NCBI RefSeq assembly: GCF_000003855.2
Contig: NW_003101664.1
Span: 682,878 to 746,877 of the forward strand
DNA from: Blastomyces gilchristii SLH14081
Taxonomy: Eukaryota > Ascomycota > Eurotiomycetes > Onygenales > Ajellomycetaceae
Reading direction: 5' to 3'
Length of the DNA: 64,000 nucleotides
Shown: positions 32,831 through 43,948 of the stretch, piece after piece
Layout: each line of letters starts with the position of its first letter
Numbering within the stretch: position 1 is the first letter of the stretch
Made by a program: the position numbers and the translations under genes
The notes under the pieces: model-generated
Databases searched by the model: none
What the model was told of the DNA's origin: nothing
What the model saw: the letters and a program-made list of their open reading frames with translations, nothing else

Positions 32831-33639
32831 TCTGATCAACAAACATTCTTTAAAAAAGATATGAAATAGAAATCTATTATAGATCTAATCTTCATATCAT
32901 AAAATCTAATTGAAAAAAAACTTATAAACTGATTTATTGATTTAAATGAGATATCAGAATCAGATCATGAGATTATTCAATTTAATATTAAACTGAGTGA
33001 AAAATAAATGAGTTGAAAATCCTCTTCTCTCTAATCAGTATAACTTTGAAAAAGCTGATTGAAAAGCAGTTGAAGAAAGTATAAAACTGTTAAAATCTGA
33101 AAAGCAGAGTAAGCTATATTAAAATCTCAGTCAAGATATCTCAAATAAAATGCTTAATAATAGAGTAAAGCTCATTACATCTATTATTCTAACAAGTGTT
33201 AGAGATAATATTTCAAAGAAAAAGTCTTCTGAGTATTTTAAATCTTGATGAAATAAGAATATCACATCTAAAAGAAAACAATTAGCTACTGCTAGAAGAG
33301 ATTGAAAGAATGATGTAATATCTGATAAAGAGTTCAAAGCTGTCAGAAATGAATATTTTTCAGATATTAAAAGAGCTAAAACAGACTACTGAAACAAATT
33401 TCTTGAAGAAGTATAATAAAAAGAAGTTTTTAAAGCTTTCAACTACACTAAAACAAGAAGTATAGTAAAACTTTCAGTCTTAGAATATGAGTTTCAGAAT
33501 GAATCATATACAGCAAATTCTTTTGAGAAAAAATGTTAAGCTTTTATAAGAATTCTCTTTCAAAACTCATCAGATTCAGATTCAGAGAAAGAGAATATAT
33601 CACTTTATAACTATATTAATGAAAATGACTGAGAATGAT

Positions 33640-34720
33640 CTGAACTTATATAAGATGAATTAGAGTCAGCTATTTTCTTAAGTTCAATTAAAACTGCTGT
33701 AGAATCTGATTCAATCAATCACTTAATCATTCAAAATACATATTTCTACTTAAAGAATGAATATTTTGAGCTCTTTTTCAATCTCTTGAAAAATGAGTAT
33801 CATTCTAAATGCTGAAGAGAAGCCACTGAAGTAATTTTTATAAAATCTAATAGAAAAGCTTCAATTTCTAAGTTATATAGAATAATATCTCTATTGAACT
33901 GTTTAGAAAAGATTTTAGAAAAGATAATAGCTACTCAACTATCTTTTATAAACTCTATTAATGATTCTCTTCTATTTAGTGAATAAATGAGAGATAGAAA
34001 ACAATACTCTGCAATTAACACTGTTCTCTCAGGTATTTATAATATTCAAATAGTAAAGTATGAAGATCTAGTCTTAACTGCAGTTTTTATTGATATAAAA
34101 GATAGATTTGATCATATTTCAAAGTCAAAGTTAATTAAGACTTTGAAGATGTTAAAAATATCACTTTCTCTAATAAAATGAGTTAACTGTTTTATATCTA
34201 AAAGAATCATACAACTATTCTTTAATGAAATGAAATAAGACAAGACTGAGATAAAAATAGAAGTATCATAAGAATCTTCAATCTCACTCATTTTATTTAC
34301 AATATACACTGCATATCTATTCAAGAATAGAGATATAAAAATAGTGAGATCTTGAAGTTATATGAATAATATTAATCTAGTCTACAGTTCAAAAACAATC
34401 AAAGAGAATTTAGAAGTAATTGAAAAAGCAGTAAAGAAAATCTTTGTTAGAGTAGATATCAATTAAATTCAATTTAATATAAATAAAACTGAGTTAATTC
34501 ATTTTTTTTCTAGATTCAATGAGAAAGAACTATATCTAACTCTTTTAAATAGAGAGATTAAACTCAGTTTAAATGTTAAATAATTAGAAGTATGATTAAA
34601 CTCCAAGTTGAATTTTAAATATCATATTCAACAAAGAACTATTAAGACAGAAAGACTATTAAATAGCATAATTAGACTATTAAATACAGAGAGAGATCTA
34701 TTCTTCCAGGCTATGAGACA
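33640..34720 (+). pseudogene. LINE ORF2 reverse transcriptase
   Basis: Landmarks: SLLNCLEKILEKII near 33,890; AVFIDIKDRFDHISKSKL, motif A with its Asp, at about 34,080-34,130; the catalytic YADD box reads YMNN at 34,358-34,370; then INKTELIHFFSRF and EVWLNSKLNFKYHI near 34,585-34,630. Non-LTR type. Two Asp-to-Asn changes in the active site and many stops make it dead. Confidence 0.88.
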
Positions 34721-35239
34721 GTTATATATAGCCTGTATCATCTCAGTATCTGATTATGAAGTTCAAGTTTAATGAAATAATCAAGAGAATTTCACTGAAC
34801 TCTTTCAAAGTCTGTAAAACAGAGCTTTGAGAAGAATTCTGAGAGCATTCAAATCATCTTCTATTAAAGCAATGAAAATTAAAGCTTCAATTCTTTCTTC
34901 TACTATTAGATTTGAAAAGACCTGTATGAACTATGCTCTGAGAGTTATAAAGATGAGCTTAAATTATATAATCAGAGAAAGAGTCTCTTCTTTATTTTCA
35001 TCAATTAACTCTGAAAATGAACTGAATTGAAATAGATTTCTTAATTGAAATGAAAATAATTCTTCAAAGAAAATACTCTCTCAACTATACAGACTATACT
35101 CACTGATTAAAAATCAATTTTCTTCATTAAATGTTGAAAAAGTTGATTATGAGAAGATATCTCTCTGAAGAGAAAAGCTTGAATCTCTCATAGACTTGTA
35201 AATAAGTGAACTATCTAAAGAGAGAGAATATGAACAGCA

Positions 35240-35720
35240 TGTGAAGAGAATTTCTATAATTAATATGAAAGACTCTATTCTGATCTATTCAGATGACTTA
35301 AAAAATGAGAATTTAAATAGATTAGACATAGGCATTGCTTATACTGAAGATAATATCAATTTTATCTCAGATTTCTGGAATTTAGGCTGTGAATCTGAAG
35401 TCTTTGATACTGAACTATTTACAATAGTGAAAGCTTTCAAACTCATTGAAATAAAATCTTATAAAAGAGAAAATAGTTTGAAAGAGATATGAATATTCTC
35501 TGATAGTCAAGCTGCTTTAAAAAGACTTAGAAATAGTCAGATTCATAATAATTAAATGAATCTTGAACTGATTTTAAACTCTGTTTTAAAAATTCAATAG
35601 AGAAGAATATCAAAACTGATAATTTATCTGCACTAAGTTTCTACTCATATGAATATTTATGATAATAAATTAGCTGATTCAGCTGTAAAAAAGAGTTCAG
35701 AATTAAGCAGATCTATTCAA
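35240..35720 (+). pseudogene. LINE ORF2 RNase H domain
   Basis: LDIGIAYTEDN, then EVFDTELFTIVKAF, IFSDSQAALKRLRN, and a closing THMNIYDNKLADSAVKKSSE: the standard RNase HI pattern of Tad-type elements with Asp, Glu, Asp and final Asp residues visible. Located downstream of RT as expected. It contains an open 83-codon piece. Confidence 0.85.
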
Positions 35721-35842
35721 AAAACAGTGTTCTGATCTTTTATAAAGAGAAAGATAAAAGAATCTTATTTAGACAAGTGAAATGAAAGCTGGCAGAAATA
35801 AAAGAAGAGTATACATTATTTAAGATTTGAAATAAAACCCAA

Positions 35843-36202
35843 GTGAAAATCTTGTTTAATAAGAAAATATTCTCATCTATAATACAGCTGAAACTAGGAC
35901 ATGACTATTTCAAATCTTATATACAAAGATTTGATGATAGATTTGATTCAAAAGAATGCTTATTCTGCAATGTAAATAAGAATTCTGAGTATATTATAAT
36001 GCACTGTGCATTATACAATAGTCTCAGAGTCAGATTGAAGAAGAAGTATGATTTAAATCAATTAAATATGAGATTCTTATTCTCAACTGAGACAGGAATT
36101 AAATACTTAATAGACTTTCTATCAGAAACTCAAGCAGCTACAAGAAAATGGCTAAATTCAGAAATATCTGAATATGAAGAGAAGGAAATTGATCAGATAT
36201 AG
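35843..36202 (+). pseudogene. LINE ORF2 C-terminal zinc motif
   Basis: A 119-codon open frame with HDYFKSYIQRF, then ECLFCNVNKNSEYIIMHCAL: a Cys-x2-Cys-...-His-x-Cys cluster typical of the end of LINE ORF2, followed by an Arg-rich helix. The true stop is probably at 36,200. It is unusually open compared with the rest of the element. Confidence 0.75.
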
Positions 36203-36558
36203 TCTGTTAAAACAGCTATATACTATCTTTTAATAATTTGTTTTATTATAGTCTTTCTTTACTTTACTTTTTTATTTCTATTCTTTTCTATCTATTTATT
36301 TAATTTGTCTATCTTTAAGACTATGTTCTCTTTTCTTTTGTCATGATATTATCAAATAATTTCAAAGTATCAGAAGGTGTTAAAATACTGCAATTTGTAA
36401 ACAGTTTTTGTATTCTGAGCTGGAATTTTCTGATTTTACATATCTGAAATTGATAAATGTATAATAGTTAACTTTATAGATATAGAAAAAACCCTGAGAA
36501 CTAAAAGTTCTCAGGTAGATGTCATAGTCTCTGACTGTATACATCTATAATTGCAGAA
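36203..36558 (+). other. LINE 3' UTR with hairpin and (AAT)n tail
   Basis: A perfect stem-loop at 36,493-36,515 has a 10-bp stem CCTGAGAACT paired with AGTTCTCAGG and an AAA loop. The tail (36,538-36,558) is a run of AAT units. The minus-strand fragment at 56,676-57,001 has the same hairpin with one mismatch (56,738-56,758) and the same tail. Such 3' hairpins guide RT recognition in some LINE families. Confidence 0.8.
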
Positions 36559-36941
36559 TAATAATAATAATAATAATGTCTGCAGTTGAAGCAAGCTTGA
36601 TACTCATAATATTAAAATTTTCACTCAGAGAATTTCTTTTTCAGAGAATTCAGCACTTTAGTGATAGTATTTAAATCTAGATTCATTGTGTCTAAGTGTG
36701 TGACTTGTATTATAGAAGTCTGATTATTCATTCTTCACTGAGATATACTTGATTGCAGTATTTTCTGTTACAGCTGACTTACTTGTTTCTGTATAATAAG
36801 AATATTGTATACTTCTTTCATTATATCTGATTACAAGCTTAAGTATTTCTATTTCACTCTCAACTCAGATGTAAGACTATGAATGAAGATCTGTAAACAG
36901 AAAGATGTTGAAAGCTTCTTATTCAATATGAGATAGTGTAA
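36559..36941 (-). pseudogene. Unassigned minus-strand frame, downstream part
   Basis: The minus strand reads FNIFLFTDLHS, IEILKLVIRYNERSIQYSYY, AVTENTAIKYISVKNE and SRFKYYHWSAEFSEKEIL with mainly TGA stops. It seems to continue the frame found at 44,212-45,500; the G4 element and its GCTGA duplication lie between them. I do not recognise the family. Confidence 0.4.
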
Positions 36942-36946
36942 GCTGA
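36942..36946. repeat. 5-bp target-site duplication (left) of G4 copy 1
   Basis: GCTGA, repeated exactly at 44,207-44,211. Confidence 0.9.
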
Positions 36947-37204
36947 TGTAAGAAATCCCGCTTCTCGCGGATTCTTTACCCCTATTCCTATCTCTCACGT
37001 AATCAATAGGGTTAGCGGCCCTTGGCTACACACAACTATATAGACTGAAGTTCACAAATACTATTCACAACTCAGCTTGAATGCTAATATATATTTGACT
37101 TCTATATTTTATCTTTCTACTGTGAATACTTCTAGTAGTTAACAGTACATATCACATCAAGCTGCAAACACCTGAATAATCACCTGTAAGCACTTATTCT
37201 TACA
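36947..37204 (+). repeat. G4 copy 1 5' LTR (258 bp)
   Basis: Begins TGTAAGAAATCCCGCTTCTC and ends CACTTATTCTTACA; the last 8-9 bases mirror the first. The first 80 bases keep CpG sites. Compared by hand with the 3' LTR there are 26 differences, all transitions. Confidence 0.95.
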
Positions 37205-37224
37205 TTTTAAGCTCAGTCAGTCAG

Positions 37225-38450
37225 CAATCACCTGTTATGACTGAAAGAACTAGAAACTTGCATGCTTCAATCTCTGCAAACTCTACTGCAGACACTCAGA
37301 AGCAGTTATCTGAATCATGAATTATCTTTATAAAAGAAGTCTCAGAGAACTTATCAATCACTCACAGAATATCATTCTCTGCATCTGTGATAGAAGAACT
37401 CTCTGAATCAACAAATAAATCAATCTCAGTGAAGAATATTCTTAAGCATTTTCTGCAGAATTAAGTTATTTTTCTATAAGAAATGCTTACTGTCTGCAAA
37501 CACTCTCAAACTGAGTCTCTAGACATGATCTTCAGAGACACCTGTGAACTGAAAAGAAACTTTCTTAAGCTGTGATCACTTAAGATCACTTACTGAATTA
37601 TAATCTATAAAAGCTTTTATAAGTTTGCTTTTGAAATTGACTCACAAGTCTGACTGTGTGATATGAAAGATGAAGAAGCTGTTATCTATATAATAACAGA
37701 CCTCTACTACACTGAAGTCAAGAACTGACTGAATTATCTAGAGAATGATTATAAGAGATCTCACTGATCTGTTCTCAAGACCTATTTAGAGAATAAGTTA
37801 AGAGACTCTATGAGCTGAACAGAGAACATCTGAACTGTAATTATTAATATTAGAAAAAGAGATGAGAAATCTGATAAAGACTACTTACAGCACTTCATGA
37901 AATTATAATATGAATTGAGATCTGTGAAAACAGAGCTCTGAAATAAGATCTGAATGATGATATTTATGAAGAGACTGAATAAAGATATATAGAACAAGCT
38001 TATTGAACAAGACTCTAAGTTCTTGACTCTGAAGAAACTGATAACTCTTATTCACTGCTTACAGATCACTGTGAGAGTCACAGACTTATAGAGAGTAGAT
38101 TATCAATCAGCTCTATAAGAGTCAGAATAACAGAGAACAGATTTATCAGAAAAAGATAATAAGATATAGAGAGATTCATATCTGACTACTAAGTAAAGAG
38201 AGAGAGCTTCACAAGCTTCTATGAATAGAGTGTATAATAGAGAGATTAAGAAAAAGAATCTCTACTTTATCTGTTCTAAATCAGAATATCTTCACACAAA
38301 CTGTTTAAATAAATTAAAATAGAAATTTGAGAAGTCATAGACAGAGTCAGTAACAGTCTTCTTAAGAGTCTTGAAGCTGACATCTGAATCTGTTACTCTC
38401 TCAATGAAAATGCTTACTCATAGAGAGAGATCACACTGTGATACTGCTGC
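37225..38450 (+). pseudogene. G4 copy 1 gag with zinc knuckle
   Basis: The frame can be followed from about 37,240 through stops: RISFSASVIEELSESTNKSI, KTYLENKLRDSM, DKDYLQHFMKL, MKRLNKDM, a normal retrotransposon gag order. The CCHC knuckle at about 38,262-38,306 reads YFICSKSEYLHTNC: the first Cys and the His are both Tyr now, leaving two of four ligands. Gag forms the particle. Confidence 0.7.
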
Positions 38451-39050
38451 TCTGTAAGTATGAAAAGTATTGATAAACTCAGAATCTCAGGTCACTGTAG
38501 TGTCTCTAAAGCTCACAGAGTAAATGAGCTGAGTGATGAAAACTGAAAACCTGCTCTTATAATAAGCAGAGTGTAAGAACTCAGATCTGAGAGTTAAGAG
38601 ACTTATAAGAGTCATCTTTGAATTGCAAGATCTCTTCAGAATCTGAAGAAGATTTATAAAAACTGTAATTATTACAGATATCACAGATAACATGTACTTG
38701 AAACTTGTATGACTTCAAAGACACAATTCACACATAGCTGTTTATAAGTCAGGTTTATACTTCTGATCAGTGTTGACAGACTTACTCACAGAGATAGAAT
38801 CAGTTGATGCTATAGAGTTAATTAGAGAAGACAAGCTCATCTATATAATAACTTTGTAAATATCTGAGAACTTCACAGTTATTAAAACTGAGCTTCAGAT
38901 ATCAGAGAAATACTGAGATCTTACAGAGATATTCAGCTCAGCAAAGATAGCTGAGCTTTCTTCTCACTGTAAGAAGAATCTGATAATAGATTTAATAGAA
39001 GAGTAGAAACTCTTCTGAGAATTAATCTATAAGCTCTTTCATTATAAGAC
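38451..39050 (+). pseudogene. G4 copy 1 linker and presumed protease region
   Basis: Lies between gag and RT, where the protease should be. The frame reads LRVKRLIRVIFELQDL, ITDITDNMYLKLV, HIAVYKSGLYF. I could not find a clear D-T/S-G active site, so the protease is inferred only from position. Confidence 0.4.
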
Positions 39051-39800
39051 AGAGATCTTGCAGATCTATGTAAAGAAGAATCTGAAGAATGACTTTATCT
39101 GATCTTCACAGATCTTCATGAAAGTCTCTGTGATATTTATAAAGAAGAAGAATGAAGATCTCAGATTATGTGTAAACTACTGTAATCTGAACTTTAAGAT
39201 AATAAAGAGTCACTACTCTCTATCTCTGATTGAGAATGTAATTAACTGTCTTACAGAAGCTGTCATATTCATATAACTGAATATAATCAATATATATACA
39301 CAGCTGTGAATATAATCTGAGAATGAATAAAAGACTGTCTTTAGAACTGCACTGAGATTATTTGAATATCTAGTAGTGTCTTTTGATTTGACTAATACCT
39401 CTGCAGCATTTCAGTCTTTCATTAATAAAATACTTTATATATATCTGAATATCTTCATAGTAATATATCTGAATAATGTGATAATGTACTTTATAAAGAA
39501 GAAAGAACATACTGAGCATGTATGAAGTATATTAAAGACTCTAGATAAGACAGAACTGTATATTAAGCTTATAAAGTGCAACTTCAGTATCTGTTAGATT
39601 AATTTCCTAGAATATGTAATCACTGCAGATGATATTCAGATGAAATCTTTATAAATTAAGACTATTCTATTATAATCAGAGTTAACTAGTATTTATAAGA
39701 TTCAGATCTTTCTGAGCTTTGTGAATTTCTATAGATGATTTATCTTTATATTCATAAGAATCTTCTTAACTCTTACAGACATACTGAAGAGTGAAAACAA
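39050..39800 (+). pseudogene. G4 copy 1 reverse transcriptase
   Basis: Landmarks: VSVIFIKKKNEDLRLCVNYC, IKSHYSLSLIENVIN, the FEYLVVSFDLTNTSAAFQSF block, and the catalytic VIYLNNVIMYF at about 39,457-39,490, with both Asp as Asn. Then NFLEYVITADDIQM and FVNFYRWFIFIFI, where FYRRFI is usual. Confidence 0.85.
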
Positions 39801-39849
39801 GAAGAAGTCATTCTGTAAATAAAGAATGAAAAGATGTTAAGAAGAAAGA

Positions 39850-40400
39850 GCTGTGAGAACTTTCTTATTTCAGAAGCTTATAAGATCTTTACAAGATTAA
39901 AATAGATATTCATAGATATAGTAATGCTGTTTCACTTTAATCTCTTACTCTTAATCAGATTGAAGACAGATATCTTCTTCTTTATAATTTCAGAAATAGT
40001 CTTATAACTACAGTTAAATGAGAACTGAGTTTCAGTGATCTTTTTCTCACAGAAGATGCAACTCATAGAGATTAACTATAACATTCATAATTAAGAGCTT
40101 CTTATAATAGTGAAATTCTTTCATCACTGATATCACTACTTTGAGAGCCTTGTAACAGTGATTATTATTAGAACTGATTATAACAGCTTATAACAGTTTA
40201 CTTTAATCAAGAAACTCTTGCAGTAGCAGATTTACTGAGCTCAGAGACTGAGTAAATTCTGATTTAAGATAGAGTATATCAAGAGAATCAAGAACTCAGC
40301 AGACAGACTCTCTCACAGATCAGACTATGTTAAGAAGATCAGAGTGACAGACACAGAGAGACTAGAAAAGATAGAAAAGCTTTACAGAATGCTCAGACTA
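39850..40400 (+). pseudogene. G4 copy 1 RNase H
   Basis: Follows RT. Traces are weaker: segments resembling the acid-rich start near 39,950, ITVIT- and LITRELSWQQ-like parts near 40,150-40,230, and the ENSADSLS-type close near 40,300. Frame changes and stops make it hard to follow. Assignment relies partly on position. Confidence 0.55.
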
Positions 40401-40679
40401 AGTGTTATAAAGAGATTAACTGAAGAGTCTCTCAATTCTCTGTGAGAGAAGAGAGAGAAGAGAGGAAAGAAGTCTGTATAACTACTCTCTATAACACTGA
40501 GAGTCAACACTCTGAAGATCTTTACAAGAATTCTTGAAGAGAATATCTATAATCTGAAGAATTTACAGGCTTTGAGAAGTACTGTGAAAGACCTGATGTA
40601 AGAGAAAACAGAGTATAAGTCTTTATAAGATCTTCTATTCAGATTATCTGAACTACAACTGAAGAATGAATATACTCAG

Positions 40680-41780
40680 TATATTTAGAAACTGCTCACA
40701 GCAGAGATCAACTCTGTGAAAATAAAGAATTAAAGAGACTTAAATAATCTCTTGTAAAGAGAGAACTGAATTTATATATCTATAAATGAGTTTCTATGCA
40801 TAGAACTTATTAAAAGACATTATAACTCTTCTCTAGTAAGTCATTTTATAGATACTAGAACTTATGAGTTACTTATAAGAAAATACTTCTAATCAAAGAT
40901 ATAAGAACTTATAAAGAAGATAGTGAATTCTTATACTATTTATCAGAGTTCATGAGTAGTGCAGTTCAGACTATATAAAGAACTTACTTCTCTACTCATT
41001 TTATAGAAATCTTGAGAACAGCTAGAAATGAATATTCTTGTAAGTCTTTCTGAAAGCAAGAACATATATAATGTCTGCTTTAACAGTGTGCTAATGATAG
41101 TGAATTACTTCACTAAGATAACATACTTTATACTTATTCATAAGAACTTGAAGTCAAAGAATTTAACTTATATCTTTATCTATAATGTAATTCAGTTGTA
41201 TGAGTTATCTATAAATATTATCTCAGATAGAGAATTAATCTTCATAGAAAAGTTCTGATCTGATCTGATAACTATACTGAAGATCTCATAAGATCTAAGC
41301 ATGACTTTTCATCAACAGACAGATAATTAGATAGAATACTTAATAAGTATATTGAAACAGTATCTGCAGTGCTTTATTAATTACAATCAGAATAACTGAG
41401 TACATTGATTATTATTTACAGAGTTTATATATAATAACTTAAAGTATATCAGTATAAATAAAACCCTCTTTGAGATGCTCACTGAGACTCACTTATGAAT
41501 AATCTTGATAAACCTGTAAGAGTATACTATAGAGTGTGATGATATCTGTAAACAGACTGAGAGAATTTAGAATATTTGAGAGAAAGCTTATGAATTCTTA
41601 AGAAAGACTCAGAAGTATCAGAAGAGATACTATGATTTCAAGTATATTATAAAGAGTTTTAAGAAAGATGATAGAGTCTGACTGAGTTTAAAAAATATTA
41701 TTATACAGAGATCTAGTAAGAAGCTGAATCTCTTACAGATAAAGTCTTATAAGATTATAAAGAAAGTTAGTTTACAGTTC
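40680..41780 (+). pseudogene. G4 copy 1 integrase
   Basis: IKRHYNSSLVSHF is the histidine region near 40,810-40,850. Then LEMNILVSLSESKNIYNVCF (an open 76-codon piece at 41,028), VLMIVNYFTKITYFI, ISDRELIF with the second acidic residue, and FHQQTDNWIEYLISILKQYL with the third region near 41,310-41,365. It has the usual gypsy layout. Confidence 0.8.
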
Positions 41781-41799
41781 TATAGATTGAAACTGTTAT

Positions 41800-42240
41800 C
41801 TGAGTTATAGATATATAATATTTTTTATATCTCTTTACTCTGTGAATATAAGAAATTCTTAGAAGAGAACTCTGTGACTCATCACTCTATTTACAAAGTA
41901 CTAGAGAGTGAAAGAGAATATCAGATCAAAGAAATTATTGACTCAGAGAAGTGAGATTATAAGCTCTGATTCAAGATTCAGTGATAAGAGTATTCTGATA
42001 AAATGAATAAGTTTACTTGAGAATTATCTGAGTAGATAAGATATCTGTGAAAGCTGAGACATGACTTTCATACTGTGAATTCTGATAAGTCAGAATAATA
42101 TGATCTTCACTAAGAATCTGATTGTAACAAAGATATTAATACTGTCATTTATAAATTCTAGTCTACAAGATGATGAGTTTCTACTGAGATGAACAGTTCA
42201 CAGTGTACACAAAGAAAAGAAGAAATCATGATCTCATTAA
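41800..42240 (+). pseudogene. G4 copy 1 chromodomain
   Basis: IYNIFYISLLCEYKK marks the junction, then VLESEREYQIKEIIDSEK, DYKLWFKIQWWEYSD and WELSEWIRY read as a chromodomain (about 41,880-42,060) with Trp positions as TGA. Its role would be to guide integration to heterochromatin. Confidence 0.7.
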
Positions 42241-42409
42241 AGTTAAAAAAAAAATAAAGAAAATAAAAACAGAGCTGCAAACACAATTTAGAGACTAATA
42301 AAGAAAAAATAAAGAAAACTCATACTCACATTCTCAATATCTGTGACACTTAATTCTCTCACAACTATCAATTTTTCTCTTCAAAGAAGTAGAGAGTATC
42401 ATATCTGTG

Positions 42410-43240
42410 ATACAGACAATTGTTATATTTAACACAAAGACTGTCAGAAATGCACAGACTTCAGAGAAGCTGAACATCAGAGTATGTGCAGTTGTAGCAG
42501 AACCTTAAAGACTGACTGTCTATGCATGTGATCAGATACTTCTCATGAAGCTGTGTTCACTCTCTTAGTTATACTGAAGTATTTAGCTCAGAAATAATTA
42601 AGATATGAAGAGAGAGCTCATCTGTTCAGATTAACTTCTATCATGAATTTATAATATTCACATTGCCTTGATTACCTGAATTTTGCAGATACTCAGAGAC
42701 TCATCTCTCATTAACTATGAAATTGTGAAAATGCACTGCAGTGTGAGAATCATTGATAGAGAATCTAGACATATTTGCATATATCTGATCAGAGATTGTG
42801 TGAGTAGAAAGAGAGTGATCATAGATCTGCAGAGCTGCAGAAGACACTGACAACACTGAGAGCTTTGTAAGAACTGTTAGCTAGAGTCTGTAAGGAATTA
42901 CTTACAGAAAGACTTACAGCAAAGAGTGAGACTACACTGCTTAAAGCCAGAGACTGATCTGAGAGAGGCACGGAATTGACTGCTGGCCTGAAGATTGAAT
43001 GTGATGATGAGACTGAAGAGAATGAAGACACTGTTATAAGCAGTGATATTCCTGCTTCATCAGCTGATAAAAAGTGATCAGAGAAGTTATAGAGACACTC
43101 ATAAGAAGCTCAGCAGTGATCAGATATTATTTATAAAGATATTAAAATTGAAAAAAATTTTTATTCTTGAGAAGTTCTTGAATCAATATATAAATATTGT
43201 CAGAAACACTCTTTCTCTGTCATCTAAGTGAAAACACTTC
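42410..43240 (+). pseudogene. G4 extra frame downstream of pol, coiled coil, unassigned
   Basis: Between the chromodomain and the polypurine tract a further frame reads AELQKTLTTLRAL, then LTERLTAKSETTLLKARD, ERGTELTAGLKIECDDETEE, VISSDIPASSADKK: helical, then acidic. The same segment is present in copy 3 (about 52,380-52,640, minus strand). Chromoviruses usually go from pol straight to the LTR. The antisense frame at 42,819-43,031 is a shadow. Confidence 0.5.
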
Positions 43241-43930
43241 ATGAATGAATAGAGATACTCATAGTTTATGAAAATGAGAGCTGTTACAGAAAAAGAAAAA
43301 AGAAGATAAAGTTTCATAAACAGATCTAGAATATTTATACTACTTTAGAGAGATTTACTTACACTGTGAGTAATCTCACAGAACAGTCAGATCACTTTAA
43401 TAAATAAAGAATAATTATAAATTACAGATCTGAATCTTTCTATATAACTACAAAGAGTGATCACAGACTGTGAATATCTTGATTCTACAATTCTACAGAG
43501 TTGATAAAAGAATAAAAAATTCCTCACAATTCTACAGTGTCAAAGAATAATGATTTATAAAAATGAGTGAAAGATTAACTTACAAATGCTTCTCTTAATA
43601 AGAGTGATCTCATAGAGAGTGATTCATCTGTGAGATAAATCTGTGTAATGATCACACAAGAATCTTATAAAAATAATTAAGAGTTAACTGAAACTCTTCT
43701 ATATAAAAGATATGAAATGAATCTATGTGATAGTCAGAGAAGAATCTGTAGATTATAAAGAATTTTACAGAATAAGAAACTGAGTGATAGACTCTTTTCT
43801 CTTTATAATAATAAAAGATTTTTTCTCACTGAGGTTTTTTTTTATAGATGTGAAGAATTTTTAGTGAGTATCACTACAGTACTGAGCTGATTCTATGAAG
43901 TCATTCAGTGAAAGACTTCACAGATGAAGT
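43241..43930. other. G4 copy 1 3' non-coding region
   Basis: AT-rich sequence up to the polypurine tract, matched in reverse by 51,520-52,240 in copy 3. No frame recognised. Confidence 0.6.
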
Positions 43931-43947
43931 CTTAGAGAGGGAGAAGT
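43931..43947 (+). promoter_or_regulatory. G4 copy 1 polypurine tract
   Basis: AGAGAGGGAGAAG, a purine run directly before the 3' LTR: the plus-strand DNA primer. Confidence 0.7.
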
Positions 43948-43948
43948 A

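Larger units (their letters stand above)
31900..33010 (+). pseudogene. LINE ORF2 endonuclease domain, split by SINE
   Basis: IINVYNEKSLEE is near 32,230-32,265. The signature IIAGDFNTHHF occurs at 32,322-32,354, followed by NSE. The C-terminal SDH motif lies at about 32,957 (ESDHEII). The SINE sits between KSDQQ and the IDLIFIS segment. Removing it with one 13-bp duplication restores the reading. This nuclease would nick the target for target-primed reverse transcription. Confidence 0.85.
30990..36558 (+). mobile_element. LINE (Tad/jockey type), 5'-truncated, with SINE inside
   Basis: ORF1 end with zinc knuckles, then ORF2 with AP-type endonuclease, RT, RNase H and a C-terminal CCHC-like motif, a 3' UTR with a perfect hairpin and an (AAT)n tail. 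The order fits fungal Tad-type LINEs. It is 5'-truncated: it starts inside ORF1. A tRNA-derived SINE interrupts the endonuclease (32,456-32,830). No clear target duplication was seen. Another fragment of the same 3' end lies at 56,676-57,001 on the minus strand. Confidence 0.88.

Noticed and set aside
32627..32842. Small minus-strand protein-like frames shared by the three SINE copies
   Set aside because: They cover the tRNA-like head and body of an RNA polymerase III-type SINE; similarity among them is due to SINE copying, not coding constraint.
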